DNA of 64,000 bases from a virus. The stretch lies in the IMG/VR virus record IMGVR_UViG_3300010157_000045, positions 27,175-91,174 of that record; one strand, written 5' to 3'. Made by a program: the position numbers and the translations under genes. The notes under the pieces were generated by a model, which saw only the letters and a list, made by a program, of their open reading frames with translations, was not told where the DNA came from and did no database searches. Positions 24,431-34,264 of the stretch are shown in pieces. Position 1 is the first letter of the stretch. Each line of letters starts with the position of its first letter.

Positions 24431-24761
24431 TATTTTAATTAACAAGCCTGCACCTGTTAAAGAATACCGATTGTACTACAATGAACAAGGTATGGTTACT
24501 ATGTTTGCCGAACATGCACATCCAGAAGGAACTAACTATATTGTCTTAGATGACCCTGATTTATTTTATAAAGCAAATACGCATTTACTTAGAGTACGTG
24601 ATAACAAGTTAATTAAAATAGATACAAGAATACAATTTAAAACCGGATTAAGACGCGGCACACAAGGACAACCGGTAGTAAAAGGTATTGCCGCATTGGC
24701 ATTGTTACCCACAGAAACATATACAGAAATAGAATACTATGAGCGAAAAACAAATAATTGA
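24411..24761 (+). CDS. Hypothetical protein in the glycosyltransferase cluster
   Basis: The 116-aa, mainly beta-predicted product ('YRLYYNEQGMVTMFAEH', 'GTNYIVLDDPDLFYKAN', 'LLRVRDNKLIKID') is not recognised. It ends 'EIEYYERKTNN'. It overlaps glycosyltransferase-like genes on both sides, so a role in the same complex is plausible but unproven. No signal peptide, membrane helix or catalytic motif was seen. Confidence 0.65.
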   Translation: MSPEELNILINKPAPVKEYRLYYNEQGMVTMFAEHAHPEGTNYIVLDDPDLFYKANTHLLRVRDNKLIKIDTRIQFKTGLRRGTQGQPVVKGIAALALLPTETYTEIEYYERKTNN

Positions 24762-25644
24762 CGTTGCAGACCTAGACTGCATCTTTTTAACTTATGACGA
24801 ACCTAATAAAGAAACCAATTGGATTAAAATTCAAAACATGGTGCCTTGGGCACGACGTGTGGATGGTGTTAAAGGATCTGATGCGGCACACAAGGCCGCT
24901 GCCGATGCAAGCGATACTGATCGCTTTGTACTTATTGACGGAGATAATATCCCTGATCCTGATTTCTTTAATTTACAACTCGAACTCACCGACTCTAATA
25001 GAAGCTGTGTCTTTCGCTGGAAAGCTAGGAACTCTATAAATGGACTTATGTACGGCAATGGTGGAATGAGCTGTTGGACTAAAGAGTTTATCTACAATAT
25101 GCGTACCCATGAAAATACAGATGGGTCAGCGGCAAACGATGTAGAGTTTTGTTTTTATCCCAACTACTGGTCAATGAATGATTGTTACTCAACTACCTAC
25201 CCTAACGCTACACCATTTCAAGCATGGCGTGCCGGATTCCGTGAAGGTGTTAAGATGTGCCTAGATCGTGGTGCCAAGCCTAATATGGCAGACTTTGAAC
25301 AACGTGTACATAATCGCAATTACGATAATTTGTGTATTTGGCAGTCAGTTGGTGCAGATACAGACAACGGATTTTATGCCATATATGGCGCAAGAATTGG
25401 TACATATCTGACTATGTTAAAAGACTGGGACTATCGACAAGTACAAGACTTCGATGTTCTAAAAGGATTATGGGATGAATACTATTGCAATGATGATCGC
25501 CCTGAGAACTGCACAGAGATCGGGAACATGTTACGCACACGTTTAGGTTTACCTATTGTAGATATGGATCCGGCTGAAAGTAAGTTCTTTAAGCATCATT
25601 ACAAAAGTCAATTTAAAAATGTAGGACCAATGGTACGAGAATGA
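24739..25644 (+). CDS. Putative glycosyltransferase (GT2-like), DGDN motif
   Basis: The 301-aa product begins with a strand 'DCIFLTYDEPNKETNW', continues 'VPWARRVDGVKGSDAAHKAA' and reaches 'RFVLIDGDNIPDPDF' (Asp67, Asp69), a GT-A-type nucleotide-sugar/metal motif. Further features are 'FRWKARNSINGLMYGNGGM' and 'AWRAGFREGVKM'. These three blocks recur in order in the C-terminal part of the protein at 44178, which has lost the DGD. The gene overlaps its upstream neighbour by 23 bases and joins the next by ATGA. Substrate unknown. Confidence 0.6.
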   Translation: MSEKQIIDVADLDCIFLTYDEPNKETNWIKIQNMVPWARRVDGVKGSDAAHKAAADASDTDRFVLIDGDNIPDPDFFNLQLELTDSNRSCVFRWKARNSINGLMYGNGGMSCWTKEFIYNMRTHENTDGSAANDVEFCFYPNYWSMNDCYSTTYPNATPFQAWRAGFREGVKMCLDRGAKPNMADFEQRVHNRNYDNLCIWQSVGADTDNGFYAIYGARIGTYLTMLKDWDYRQVQDFDVLKGLWDEYYCNDDRPENCTEIGNMLRTRLGLPIVDMDPAESKFFKHHYKSQFKNVGPMVRE

Positions 25645-26330
25645 ATATACTGGTAAATGGTAGTAGTTTTAGTAGAGGTGAGCACGGTTGGCCTACACTA
25701 CTACAAAAACAACTTGGATGTGATTTAGTTAACCTAAGCGTAGCTGGGTGTGGCAACAGTTACATACAAGAAACTACCATTAGTGAACTAGCTCAGAGAA
25801 CATACAATCGCGTAATTATCATGTGGTCTCCGTTTGATCGAGTTGACTATAAAATAACTAACGTAAATTTATTTTCAGGAACTATTTACAATTCTAAATA
25901 TCAATCAGAACAAAACGACTGGCCCAGTAAAGTACTACATCCAGTCAATGATCAAGACTATGTAGAAAAAGACTGGATATTTGGCTGTGGGTTTGTTAAC
26001 CAGGATAAGGACACAGCATTACAAGAAGCATTTCATGGTTATTACAAATACACAGATAGATGGCAACAAATATATTCTAACCTAATGCGTGTAATTAGCT
26101 TGCAAGGATTTTTAAAAAGTATTAACCAACCGTACTTGTTTACGTTTGCACGACAATTTAGACAGTTTGATAGATACGACCATTTATATAATCTATTAGA
26201 TTGGGACAACATATATGAAATTGATTTGCAGGCCATTGTACGAGAAAATAATTGGTTTGACCCCGACGGTGTACACCCTGGGCCACAAGCGCACGAGTAC
26301 TATGCACAAGAAATAATTAAGTTATTATGA
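25641..26330 (+). CDS. SGNH/GDSL-like hydrolase 1
   Basis: The 229-aa protein shows the SGNH blocks: 'ILVNGSSFSRG' (Ser9 as probable nucleophile in the GDSL position), 'SVAGCGNSYIQ' (block II Gly), 'VIIMWSPFDR' near block III, and 'DPDGVHPGPQAHEYYA' with Asp209 and His212 as the catalytic pair. Family members are esterases or acyl transferases, often removing or adding O-acetyl groups on glycans. The surrounding glycosyltransferase-like genes fit that. ATGA junctions on both sides show tight translational coupling. Confidence 0.75.
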   Translation: MNILVNGSSFSRGEHGWPTLLQKQLGCDLVNLSVAGCGNSYIQETTISELAQRTYNRVIIMWSPFDRVDYKITNVNLFSGTIYNSKYQSEQNDWPSKVLHPVNDQDYVEKDWIFGCGFVNQDKDTALQEAFHGYYKYTDRWQQIYSNLMRVISLQGFLKSINQPYLFTFARQFRQFDRYDHLYNLLDWDNIYEIDLQAIVRENNWFDPDGVHPGPQAHEYYAQEIIKLL

Positions 26331-27283
26331 ATAGATTTACATTAGACCTCAATGACACACTAATTTGGAATTATAAAGAGTTCCTTAGCTTTTTAGTAAA
26401 TCGCCAGGGCCAACATATCACAATAGAAACACATGCTGAAGGTGTTTGTTTATCTAGTTTAGGGGTTTACGATATATTAGACATGTTTAACTTTTTGTCA
26501 GTTACTATTGTAACAGATAATGTTGTAGAAATACATTCTAAATATAATATCGCATTAATTAAACAGCGTTTTAGATTCTTGCAAGTACCGCTAGATACTG
26601 ACTACAGCCAATATCAGCACTGGAACAGAAATACTGTATACGGTGCATTTTATAATAGACCAACTTGGTCAAGAATTGGATTAGCTAGCCACTTGCTTGC
26701 TTGCTATCCAGCACAGTCTACAGTAAATGTTAGATATGATCCTGGCAGTGAAAATCAACGCAGACACTTTGAACTGGATAAACTATTTTTAGCACATCCA
26801 GAATCTGTTAAAAATTTTATGTCAATATACAATCAATTGCCCAAGCAATTAGAAGATGCAGATGGATACACATGCGGAGTAACAACGCAAGTACATACAG
26901 ATCAACTTGCTAAATTTTATTCTAATTTCTTAATCGATATTGTGGCAGAAACATTTATAACTGGCAGAACATTTTTCCCAACAGAAAAAACTATACGACC
27001 CATGCTGTTAAAGAAACCATTCATTGTGATGGGACCTACATCATTTTTAATACATTTACGCCAACTAGGATTTCGTACATTTCATGATTTTTGGGACGAG
27101 GGATACGACGGGCACAGTGGACTACATAGATATATAAAGATACTTGACTTAATTGATACTATAGCATGTAAATCTACAATAGAATTAGAAGACATGTACG
27201 CTGGCATGCAACCCATACTAGAACATAATCATAGTTTATTATTGGAACGTAAATATACAACAGAGGTAACATACATTGAATGA
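26327..27283 (+). CDS. Putative glycosyltransferase-like protein, 'FWDESYD' family copy 1
   Basis: The 318-aa product ends in a block shared with the genes at 27276 and 42914: 'FLIDIVAETFITG', 'FPTEKTIRPMLLKKPFIVMG', 'LRQLGFRTFHDFWDEGYD' and 'MQPILEHNHSLL'. The order (V.ET....FxTEKT.RP......PF...G) recalls the donor-binding end of GT-B or fucosyltransferase-like enzymes, where Glu and Lys bind the nucleotide sugar. The N-terminal half is diverged. It is joined to both neighbours by overlap. The glycosyltransferase assignment is inference from pattern and context. Confidence 0.55.
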   Translation: MNRFTLDLNDTLIWNYKEFLSFLVNRQGQHITIETHAEGVCLSSLGVYDILDMFNFLSVTIVTDNVVEIHSKYNIALIKQRFRFLQVPLDTDYSQYQHWNRNTVYGAFYNRPTWSRIGLASHLLACYPAQSTVNVRYDPGSENQRRHFELDKLFLAHPESVKNFMSIYNQLPKQLEDADGYTCGVTTQVHTDQLAKFYSNFLIDIVAETFITGRTFFPTEKTIRPMLLKKPFIVMGPTSFLIHLRQLGFRTFHDFWDEGYDGHSGLHRYIKILDLIDTIACKSTIELEDMYAGMQPILEHNHSLLLERKYTTEVTYIE

Positions 27284-28337
27284 TTCGGCATATAAATGGC
27301 ATCAAGTAGGAATTAACGATAACAAATTCTGGAGAAAAGATCTATTAATAATGTATTTGTACGAATGTGTTCGTAGCAATACACTCCCACTGATCACAGT
27401 AGCACCCGAGGCCAGCAGTCTTCAAGGAAACGGCTTGTATTGGTACTTAGATAATTTTTGCGAACGTAATGATTATCCTAAATCCAATATCACAATACGC
27501 ACTGGAAATATAATTGAACGCCACCCCGAATACAAAATAGAACGAATCATAGAATCGTGGTTTGAATTGCCCATAATTCACAAATGGTTGTGGGACAATA
27601 CAATAACTTATACATATACACCTACAAAACATTTTGGGCATTTTATTGGTAAAGCAAACTGGAACCGACTATGGGTAGCCGCAGTATTACATAATCAATA
27701 TGCCAACAAATCATTCCAGACATTCCATGGTGGCCTAGGTACCAATTACCTAACCAAAGATACTACCAAGGTAGATTACATTGGACTTGAAGATTTAGTT
27801 AAACGTCGATGTGATGTGTTACCGGAAGTGATTGAGTTCTTGCAAACATGTCCCAGAGTTATTCCTGAAGACAAAGAATTTATCTCCGAATGTGCCACAC
27901 ATATTAAACAGCCCGATCATTATCCTATACAGTTGCCAGCCAATTTAAACATATTACAATACTACAATGACATTTTTGTAGATATAGTACATGAAAGTTA
28001 TTTAACAGGTGAAGTATTCTTTTGCACAGAAAAAACATGGCGCCCCATGCTGGCACGTCGACCTTTTATCACAGCCGCTGGCCGAGGACATCTTGCCAAT
28101 ATGCGACGCCTGGGATTTAAAACTTTTAATGATTTTTGGGACGAAAGTTATGACGACCTATATGGCACTGATAGAATAAAGTCTATTATAGGGCTGGTAT
28201 CAACAATAAGTTCTTGGAGCCCAGGCGAATTAATAAGTAAATTAGAGGAAATGAAACCTGTACTGGATCATAACTATACCACATTCCTTCGATTAAAACC
28301 GCAACAAATTGTGGAAACTTTTAAAGATATAAAATGA
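27276..28337 (+). CDS. Putative glycosyltransferase-like protein, 'FWDESYD' family copy 2
   Basis: The 353-aa protein shares the C-terminal block of its upstream neighbour ('FVDIVHESYLTG', 'FCTEKTWRPMLARRPFITA', 'MRRLGFKTFNDFWDESYDD', 'MKPVLDHNYT'), so the pair is a tandem duplication that has diverged strongly at the N-terminus. The start is TTG at 27276, with GAGG 9 bases upstream; the ATG two codons later is out of frame. The TTG overlaps the previous stop region, a coupling pattern repeated at 29215 and 42752. Confidence 0.55.
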   Translation: MNDSAYKWHQVGINDNKFWRKDLLIMYLYECVRSNTLPLITVAPEASSLQGNGLYWYLDNFCERNDYPKSNITIRTGNIIERHPEYKIERIIESWFELPIIHKWLWDNTITYTYTPTKHFGHFIGKANWNRLWVAAVLHNQYANKSFQTFHGGLGTNYLTKDTTKVDYIGLEDLVKRRCDVLPEVIEFLQTCPRVIPEDKEFISECATHIKQPDHYPIQLPANLNILQYYNDIFVDIVHESYLTGEVFFCTEKTWRPMLARRPFITAAGRGHLANMRRLGFKTFNDFWDESYDDLYGTDRIKSIIGLVSTISSWSPGELISKLEEMKPVLDHNYTTFLRLKPQQIVETFKDIK

Positions 28338-29218
28338 CAACAAGATTCTTCGCTTTTGGATGTAGTGCTACTAGCTGTAACTGGCCGACCTGGGCAGATA
28401 TACTAGCACGAGAATATGATCAATATCAAAATTGGGCATTACCGGGAGCCGGAAATAGTTTTATATTTTATAGTGTTATGGAAGCAATTAAACGTAACAC
28501 TATTACCAAAGACGACACAGTAATGATTATGTGGACCAACATTGGTAGAGAAGATCGTTATGTTAAAGGACAAGGTTGGATTACCCCAGGTAGCATATAT
28601 AATCAAACTATATACAGCCAAGACTTTGTTCGCGAGTATGCTGATCCAACTGGATATTTGATTAGAGACATGGCACATGTATCAGCAGTCAGATCTATAC
28701 TAGAATCTATAGGATGCACATATAAGTTTTTTAGTACTGTTCCACTTAATGTCCCGGATGACAATATCTTTAGGGTGTTTAGCATGGACACCAAGATTGT
28801 TAGTCTTTATTCAGAGGACATACAAAATATAGCACCTAGTGTGTTTGAAGTTGTATTTGCATTTGATTGGTATAGTCGTCCTGGTGTTAAGGACTTAGTA
28901 ATGCTAGAACAGTATTATAATACAGTCAAAGGTGATGCGTGGCCAACTTGGAAAACATTTGAACAACAAGATTGGACAGGTGTAGAAAAGCGTGTGCGTT
29001 TAGAAATAGACGAAGACCATTTATTATCTAAACAGTTATTATCGCGCACTAATACACATCTACTACCAGCAGAGCATTTAGAATATCTAGATCGTGTAAC
29101 AGACATTTATATACCTGAGGAAACTAGAGCATGGGTTAACGATGTAAACACAGCGATACTATCGGGTACGGATTTTAAACGACTATGGAAACCAACAGGT
29201 AAGGTTAACAGATTTTGA
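28334..29218 (+). CDS. SGNH-hydrolase-like protein 2
   Basis: The 294-aa product opens 'FFAFGCSATSCNWPTWADIL' with Ser11 in the GDSL nucleophile position, then 'NWALPGAGNSFIFY' (block II) and 'DDTVMIMWTNIGRED' near block III. A late 'NTHLLPAEHLEYL' (His242/His248) takes the place of the usual DxxH block. It is longer than the other copies, with an extra C-terminal 45 residues. Catalytic residues look present but noncanonical. It sits between glycosyltransferase-like and radical-SAM genes with ATGA-type coupling upstream. Confidence 0.6.
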   Translation: MTTRFFAFGCSATSCNWPTWADILAREYDQYQNWALPGAGNSFIFYSVMEAIKRNTITKDDTVMIMWTNIGREDRYVKGQGWITPGSIYNQTIYSQDFVREYADPTGYLIRDMAHVSAVRSILESIGCTYKFFSTVPLNVPDDNIFRVFSMDTKIVSLYSEDIQNIAPSVFEVVFAFDWYSRPGVKDLVMLEQYYNTVKGDAWPTWKTFEQQDWTGVEKRVRLEIDEDHLLSKQLLSRTNTHLLPAEHLEYLDRVTDIYIPEETRAWVNDVNTAILSGTDFKRLWKPTGKVNRF

Positions 29219-30600
29219 GTAAATCAGATTTTATGTCTGCCGCAGAGCAGATGAAAGAAAAATTAGGGCACGGGCTATGTTTAGCCAAATGGAAGCAAGT
29301 CAGCCTACATTTACCTACAGGGTTAAATAATAGTTGTTATCATCCGCCACTACATCAAATTGATGCTAGTGTATTAAAAGATGACCCGGGCGCACTACAT
29401 AACACAGAGCATAAAAAAGCTCAACGTGTTATTATGTTAAAAGACGAACGTCCTAGCGAATGCAGTTATTGTTGGACCCAAGAAGACTTAGGAAATCTAA
29501 GCGATAGACATTATAGATCAGGAGAGCCGTGGGCGGCAGAAGATTATGAACTTATTCGATCAAGCACCGGTAATGAAACGGACGTTGTTCCGTCGTACGT
29601 CGAAGTTAACTTTAATCATGCGTGTAATCTTAAATGTAGTTATTGCAGTCCCCAATTTAGTTCAAGTTGGCAAGCGGAAATGGACAAGTTTGGCGGTTTC
29701 CCGACAAGCACAATACATAATGATCCTAGTCATTTTACTGGGCGCAATAGGCCTATACCACATTCCCAACCTAATCCTTACGTCGATGCATTTTGGGAAT
29801 GGTTTCCAACCCTTTATCCAAAACTAAAACATTTCCGCATGACTGGTGGCGAGCCACTTATGGATAAAAATACATATCGAGTATTTGACTACGTGTTGGC
29901 ATTACCTAATCCTGAACTGCATTTAGATGTTACTAGTAACTTTAGTGTAGAAGATTCATTATTTGAAAAATACATGGGCTATGTAAAGAATCTATGTAAT
30001 ACACAAATTGAACACTTCATGCAGTATGTAAGTTTAGATAGCGGGAAACCAGACCATGCAGAATATATTCGCAATGGACTAAATTACAAAAGAGTAGCAC
30101 ACAATGTACAGCGTTTCTTAACTGAGATACCTTATCGTAATAGTCTTACATTTATTATCACAATGAATAATTTAAGTGTACTAGGCCTACAACAACAACT
30201 CGAGTGGATATTAGATTTGCGTCGCCAACACAGCACAACCTATCAACGTGTTTGGTTTGATACTCCCTTGTTACGTCAGCCTAAATGGCAAAGTTTACAA
30301 ATACTGCCGCCAGTATATTCTAAACATTTAGAACGTGTAGCTGACTGGATGGAACTTAATTTAGAAACAGCAGATGATCCGTTTCATGGATTTAAAGATT
30401 ACGAAGTACAGCGTATGCGTCAAGACATAGATTGGATGAAAGAAGGTTGCAATTTAGATCCAGACTATGTTAAACTGCAACGTGCAGACTTTTACAGATT
30501 CTTCAATGAACATGATAAACGTCGCAATACTAATTTCCTAGAAACCTTTCCGCAGATGAAAGAGTTTTGGGATGAATGCCGATACTATGCCCAGAATTAA
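29215..30600 (+). CDS. Radical SAM enzyme 1, N-terminal Cys-cluster (twitch-like)
   Basis: The 461-aa protein has the radical-SAM cluster motif 'CNLKCSYC' (CxxxCxxC, which binds a 4Fe-4S cluster and SAM) and the SAM-binding 'MTGGEPLM'. Upstream is a second set of Cys residues ('NNSCYHPP', 'ECSYCWTQEDLG') that could hold an auxiliary Fe-S cluster, the arrangement I recall as N-terminal twitch radical SAM. It closely resembles the next gene. The likely start is TTG 29215, overlapping the previous stop; ATG 29233 is the alternative. Substrate unknown. Confidence 0.85.
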   Translation: MSKSDFMSAAEQMKEKLGHGLCLAKWKQVSLHLPTGLNNSCYHPPLHQIDASVLKDDPGALHNTEHKKAQRVIMLKDERPSECSYCWTQEDLGNLSDRHYRSGEPWAAEDYELIRSSTGNETDVVPSYVEVNFNHACNLKCSYCSPQFSSSWQAEMDKFGGFPTSTIHNDPSHFTGRNRPIPHSQPNPYVDAFWEWFPTLYPKLKHFRMTGGEPLMDKNTYRVFDYVLALPNPELHLDVTSNFSVEDSLFEKYMGYVKNLCNTQIEHFMQYVSLDSGKPDHAEYIRNGLNYKRVAHNVQRFLTEIPYRNSLTFIITMNNLSVLGLQQQLEWILDLRRQHSTTYQRVWFDTPLLRQPKWQSLQILPPVYSKHLERVADWMELNLETADDPFHGFKDYEVQRMRQDIDWMKEGCNLDPDYVKLQRADFYRFFNEHDKRRNTNFLETFPQMKEFWDECRYYAQN

Positions 30601-31948
30601 AAACGAAACAGATATAGAATATAAACGCAGGGTAATCGACATTAAGTCGGAGTCATTCTGCGGAGCCAAATGGTACAATGCCACGATATGGTTAGGTAGT
30701 GGACAAACTACAAGTTGTCATCACCCGTTGCCACATGCCATTGATGTTGAAGATCTTGCACATAATCCAAAGGCGTTACATAATACGCAAAAAAAGAAAA
30801 TGGAACGTGAGCAGATGCAAAAGGGAGAAAGACCCAGCGGATGCGAGTACTGCTGGAAGATAGAAGATATAGGACGTGATAACATTAGTGATCGCGTTTA
30901 TAAGACAGTTATATATACAGACAAAGAATTGGAGACAGCGTATGCTCAGCCAGCCAGCAGTGATGTGGATTTACGAACGCTTGAAATTGCTTTTGATCGC
31001 ACATGCAATTTTGGGTGTAGTTACTGTAACCCTGCTTTCAGTAGCACTTGGGTTAAAGATATTGACACCAATGGACCTTTTACCGGCCTCACTTCAGACG
31101 GCAGGAATCATTTTACTCATAGCCATGGTAGTAGTCAGCTTTACAAGTTTGGTGAGTATAATCCTTATGTTGAGGCGTTCTTTAAGTGGTGGGAATCTGA
31201 CCTTCATAGATCGTTACTGGAGCTAAGATTAACCGGCGGTGAGCCACTTATGTCGGGAGACACGTGGAAGCTATTAGAATGGTTCAAGAACAACGATAAT
31301 CGAGTTAATCCAGACATGCGGTTTGCTATGAATAGTAACCTTGGTGCAAAGGATGACTTAATAGATCGTTTAATTGATGCATCACATAGCCTTAAACACT
31401 TTCACTTGTACACAAGCAATGAAGCAGTGGGTATTCAAAGTGAATATATTCGCGATGGCCTAGTGTGGGATAAATGGACCGGTAATGTAGATAAAGTATT
31501 GGAACGCGGTAATATAGAAGGCTTCCATATGATGTGTACCGTTAATGCACTATGCTTAGATAGTTTACCTGAGTTCCTGGATCAATGTTTAGAGTGGAAA
31601 GACTTGTGCGGAAAAGACTATCCTACATTTTCGCTAAATATATTACGCTTTCCAAGTTTTCAAAGTCCGTTAGTACTCCCAGACGAAATACGCCACCAAT
31701 ACAAACTACGCCTACAAGCATGGTTTGATAATAACAGCAAGAATCCGTTACTACATCAGTTTGAACTTAATCAACTACAACGTCTGATAGATTATTTAGA
31801 TGTAGTTAAAACTCCACACATGGGTGCCGCAGAACAATCAGTCTTACAACGAGACTTTAAACAGTTCTATACACAATACGACCAACGACGGAACAAAAAC
31901 TTTACACAAGCGTTTCCCTCATTAACCGAATGGTATAATTCAATATGA
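30572..31948 (+). CDS. Radical SAM enzyme 2, N-terminal Cys-cluster (twitch-like)
   Basis: The 458-aa product has 'CNFGCSYCNP' and 'LTGGEPLM' as cluster and SAM motifs. Its N-terminal Cys set ('TTSCHHPLPHAID', 'GCEYCWKIEDIG') matches the preceding protein, so these two form a recent-looking paralogous pair. The conserved end 'F.QFYTQYDQRRNKNFTQAFP' is also shared. The first ATG (30572) overlaps the previous gene by 29 bases; an ATG at 30587 is possible. It is joined to the next gene by ATGA. All residues for SAM cleavage appear intact. Confidence 0.85.
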   Translation: MNADTMPRIKNETDIEYKRRVIDIKSESFCGAKWYNATIWLGSGQTTSCHHPLPHAIDVEDLAHNPKALHNTQKKKMEREQMQKGERPSGCEYCWKIEDIGRDNISDRVYKTVIYTDKELETAYAQPASSDVDLRTLEIAFDRTCNFGCSYCNPAFSSTWVKDIDTNGPFTGLTSDGRNHFTHSHGSSQLYKFGEYNPYVEAFFKWWESDLHRSLLELRLTGGEPLMSGDTWKLLEWFKNNDNRVNPDMRFAMNSNLGAKDDLIDRLIDASHSLKHFHLYTSNEAVGIQSEYIRDGLVWDKWTGNVDKVLERGNIEGFHMMCTVNALCLDSLPEFLDQCLEWKDLCGKDYPTFSLNILRFPSFQSPLVLPDEIRHQYKLRLQAWFDNNSKNPLLHQFELNQLQRLIDYLDVVKTPHMGAAEQSVLQRDFKQFYTQYDQRRNKNFTQAFPSLTEWYNSI

Positions 31949-33282
31949 CAGATAAAGCAGAACGTCAAAAAGCATTTTATAAAAAAGGTTACGATTATAT
32001 GAGTAAGATGCCTTACTACATAGATGCAGAAGACCTAACAGAAAAACAAGTAGAACGACTAACAGAAAGCAAGACATTTTGTATCTTGCCATGGACTCAT
32101 ATGCATGCCTTTCCCGACGGGCGCACATACCCTTGCTGTTTAGCAGACTACTGGCATCCAATTGGCGACTTACGCAAAAACACAATGGAAGAAGTTTGGA
32201 ACCAAGATGGTTACAAAACCATGCGTAAGAACATGCTTGAAGACCGGCCTTGTACAGAATGTACCAAGTGCTATGAGCAAGAAGAAAACGGTTTCTTTAG
32301 TATGCGTAACGAAGCAAACAGAAACCAAGGACATTTTATTAAGGACGTTGATCTAACACATGAAGATGGCACACACCCCGAGTTTAAAATCCGTTACTGG
32401 GATATTAGATTTAGTAACCTATGTAATTTTAGTTGTCGCACCTGCGGTCCTATTTTTAGTAGCAATTGGTATAACGATCATGTCAAACTATACAACCGCA
32501 AGCCAGATGTACTAGGTCGAGAAATGTTACGTGTAGAGTATGCGGCCGGCGACGAAGAAACTATACAAAAACAAATGGAACCGCACATTCCTAACTTGGA
32601 ACAAGTATACTTTGCTGGCGGCGAACCATTGATCATGAAGGAACATTATTTCCTATTAGACCGGTTACTAGAACAAGATAAAACAGATTGTAGATTAATC
32701 TACAATACAAACTTCAGTGAAATGCGCTACAAAGACAAACACGTATTTGATTACTGGAAAAAGTTTGAAACAGTAAATGTAGGAGCCAGCCTCGACGGTA
32801 GCTATGCTCGTGGCGAACTAATACGTAAAGGCACAGACTGGGCACAGGCAGTGGACAATCGTCGACGTATGATGACAGAAGTACCACACGTAGACTTTTA
32901 CATTAGTGCTACAGTTAGTGCTATGAATATTCTACATATACTAGACTTTCATCGAGAGTGGGTAGAGCTAGGGTTAATTGAACCTAAGGATTTTAATATT
33001 AATATTTGCCAAAGTCCTGAGTGGTATCGCATTGATATTTTCCCTGAATGGTTCAAGCAAGACGTTATTATTCCAGCATATCAAAAACATATCAAGTGGT
33101 TAGACCCACAGGATAAACTACGTCGTGCTACAGTAGGATTCCAAAGTATTTTAAACTTCCTAACTGCAAATGACCGCAGTGACTTATGGCCACGTTTTGT
33201 ACAAGAAATTAAAACATTAGATGATTTACGTAGTGAAAATTTTTGGTCTACCTTCCCGGAGTTCTCAGCGTTAAATGCTTAA
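31945..33282 (+). CDS. Radical SAM enzyme 3, N-terminal Cys-cluster (twitch-like)
   Basis: The 445-aa protein has an N-terminal twitch-like segment 'FCILPWTHMHAFPDGRTYPC' with 'CTECTKCYEQEE', then 'CNFSCRTCGP' as the radical-SAM cluster motif and 'FAGGEPLI'. The N-terminal 'C.LPWT...PDG..Y.CC' style resembles SPASM/twitch auxiliary-cluster regions placed before, not after, the catalytic barrel. A conserved 'SLDGSYARGELIRKG' segment lies in the second half of the barrel. It is a different subgroup from copies 1 and 2. ATGA coupling links it to copy 2. Confidence 0.87.
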   Translation: MTDKAERQKAFYKKGYDYMSKMPYYIDAEDLTEKQVERLTESKTFCILPWTHMHAFPDGRTYPCCLADYWHPIGDLRKNTMEEVWNQDGYKTMRKNMLEDRPCTECTKCYEQEENGFFSMRNEANRNQGHFIKDVDLTHEDGTHPEFKIRYWDIRFSNLCNFSCRTCGPIFSSNWYNDHVKLYNRKPDVLGREMLRVEYAAGDEETIQKQMEPHIPNLEQVYFAGGEPLIMKEHYFLLDRLLEQDKTDCRLIYNTNFSEMRYKDKHVFDYWKKFETVNVGASLDGSYARGELIRKGTDWAQAVDNRRRMMTEVPHVDFYISATVSAMNILHILDFHREWVELGLIEPKDFNINICQSPEWYRIDIFPEWFKQDVIIPAYQKHIKWLDPQDKLRRATVGFQSILNFLTANDRSDLWPRFVQEIKTLDDLRSENFWSTFPEFSALNA

Positions 33283-34264
33283 CTATAAAGATTTACGTAG
33301 CATACATTTAGAAATTAGTTCCAGATGTAATGCGGCTTGTCCCGATTGCTTACGCAATTACCGTGGTGTAGATATCATTGACACGTATCCTGTGCGAGAT
33401 ATGTCACTAGAGGAATTTAAAGAAGTATTCAGTGCGGAGTTCCTGCAACAATTAGATAATTTTAAAATCAATGGCAACTATGGCGATTTTGTTACAGCTA
33501 GAGATGGCGTAGAAATTGTTGAATACATTGTACATTCTAATCCTAAATTAAGTTTGGAAATTAGTACCAATGCTAGTGCTAAGCCAAAGATATGGGAACG
33601 ACTGGCAAAGTCTAAACCAATCGTATATTTTCGTTTAGATGGATTGGGTGATACACATCAACTATATAGACAAAATACTGACTTTGAGTTTATACTAGAC
33701 AATGCTCAAAAATTTATTCGTGCTGGAGGAGAAGCAGTATGGGCAATGATTAAATTTGATCATAATCAACATCAAATCAATGAGTGTGAACGTTTAAGTA
33801 GAGACTTAGGATTTAGTAGATTTGATTTAGTTGATGCAGGACGCAATACTATGCCAGTGTTTACATCAGATAAAAGATTAAGTCATACCATTGGCGACTA
33901 TCGTGGATCAACTAATTTTGATGAGTTATACAATAATTACAAATATTACGAAACTGATCCTACTATAGCAGTTATGTCAGAGACTGAAAATAGAGAAATT
34001 AGTTGCTATGCTAAAAAAATGCAAGAAGTATATGTAGCAAGCAACGGCGAAGTGTACCCTTGTTGCTGGCTGGGCTACTATCCTTTACATAGTAATAGTC
34101 GTCCAAGTAACGCACAGTTAAAACCTTTAATAATGGAAAATAACGCAATAGAGTACGGACTAGAACATGCAATAGCATGGTTTAATAAAATTGAAGAATC
34201 CTGGGACAAAACTGTTCCAACTGGAAAAATATATGAGTGCAATCAAACCTGTGGCATTAAATAA
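33275..34264 (+). CDS. Radical SAM enzyme 4, C-terminal SPASM-like domain
   Basis: The 329-aa product has 'EISSRCNAACPDCLRNYRG', with CxxxCxxC at the N-terminus instead of after an auxiliary domain. The usual GGE motif is replaced by 'INGNYGDF', a variant seen in some radical-SAM families. The C-terminus carries a SPASM-like Cys set ('ISCYAKKM', 'NGEVYPCCWLGYYP', 'ECNQTCG'). It is therefore the only one of the seven with conventional domain order, and may do a different step from its six neighbours. It overlaps the genes on both sides. Confidence 0.85.
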   Translation: MLNYKDLRSIHLEISSRCNAACPDCLRNYRGVDIIDTYPVRDMSLEEFKEVFSAEFLQQLDNFKINGNYGDFVTARDGVEIVEYIVHSNPKLSLEISTNASAKPKIWERLAKSKPIVYFRLDGLGDTHQLYRQNTDFEFILDNAQKFIRAGGEAVWAMIKFDHNQHQINECERLSRDLGFSRFDLVDAGRNTMPVFTSDKRLSHTIGDYRGSTNFDELYNNYKYYETDPTIAVMSETENREISCYAKKMQEVYVASNGEVYPCCWLGYYPLHSNSRPSNAQLKPLIMENNAIEYGLEHAIAWFNKIEESWDKTVPTGKIYECNQTCGIK